From assembly GCA_031259745.1 (NCBI GenBank), contig JAIRLB010000004.1, positions 1 to 14,461 of the forward strand: a stretch of 14,461 bases of DNA, read 5' to 3'. The notes under the pieces are model-generated. The model was given only the letters and a program-made list of their open reading frames with translations, had not been told where the DNA came from and searched no databases. Made by a program: the position numbers and the translations under genes. Shown here one piece after another: positions 14,405 through 14,461 of this stretch. This DNA is from Rickettsiales bacterium. Its GTDB lineage: Bacteria > Pseudomonadota > Alphaproteobacteria > Rs-D84. Within the stretch, counting starts at the first letter, position 1. Each line of letters opens with the position of its first letter.

Positions 14405-14450
14405 GTCATCCCGTGGCTGTCATTGTGCGGCTTGACCGCACAACCCAGGT
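14405..14450. repeat. REP-like palindrome at the right edge
   Basis: TTGTGCGG (14423-14430) and CCGCACAA (14436-14443) form a perfect 8-bp stem around CTTGA. The frame GTCAT...CTTGACC...CCAGG resembles palindromic repeats I recall from Rickettsiales-type genomes. A second GTCATCCCGTGGCT begins at 14405, immediately before, as if one copy were nested in or abutting another. The repeat may continue beyond the window. Confidence 0.6.
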
Positions 14451-14461
14451 AAATGGAGTCT

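Overview
The window looks like a chromosomal segment of an alphaproteobacterium. The best evidence is a CcrM-type (GANTC) adenine methyltransferase with its C-terminal RAMA region, an RNase E whose N-terminus has the alphaproteobacterial form, and adjacent clpP-clpX. Intergenic hairpins of the form GTCAT...CTTGACC... recall palindromic repeats I know from Rickettsiales-type genomes, so an uncultivated, perhaps host-associated lineage is possible. That placement is inference; no rRNA or tRNA gene is present to test it. TGA, TAA and TAG all behave as stops, so the code is standard.

Layout. 1-341: non-coding leader with repeat-like sequence, a candidate promoter and a GC-rich hairpin before rne. 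342-2153 (+): RNase E lacking a long degradosome scaffold. 2266-3827 (-): a two-gene exported operon, a Cys-rich protein followed 2 nt later by a putative HExxH zinc peptidase. 4042-5142 (-): ccrM. 5301-10282 (+): a tightly packed operon of nrdR, a lytic transglycosylase (slt), rnhB, an unrecognised ORF and pgk, with junctions of +3, +13, +5 (or a 4-nt overlap) and a 4-nt overlap. 10283-10790: non-coding, with palindromic repeats. 10791-12095 (+): an AT-rich AAA/DUF4143 ATPase with its own promoter and palindromic operator candidate, bracketed by an exact 25-bp direct repeat. 12385-14269 (+): clpP-clpX. 14270-14461: inverted repeats, a micro-ORF and a REP-like hairpin.

Most genes serve core functions: RNA turnover (rne), cell-cycle methylation (ccrM), ribonucleotide reductase control (nrdR), wall remodelling (slt), R-loop and ribonucleotide removal (rnhB), glycolysis (pgk) and regulated proteolysis (clpXP). 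Three pieces do not fit that background and are the accessory material: the exported Cys-rich protein/peptidase pair, the AT-rich ORFan embedded between rnhB and pgk, and the repeat-bracketed ATPase cassette. Several core proteins carry changes in usually conserved motifs (ClpP SHGG for SPGG, CcrM DSPY for DPPY, Pgk WNGTVG for WNGPMG), suggesting a divergent or fast-evolving lineage.
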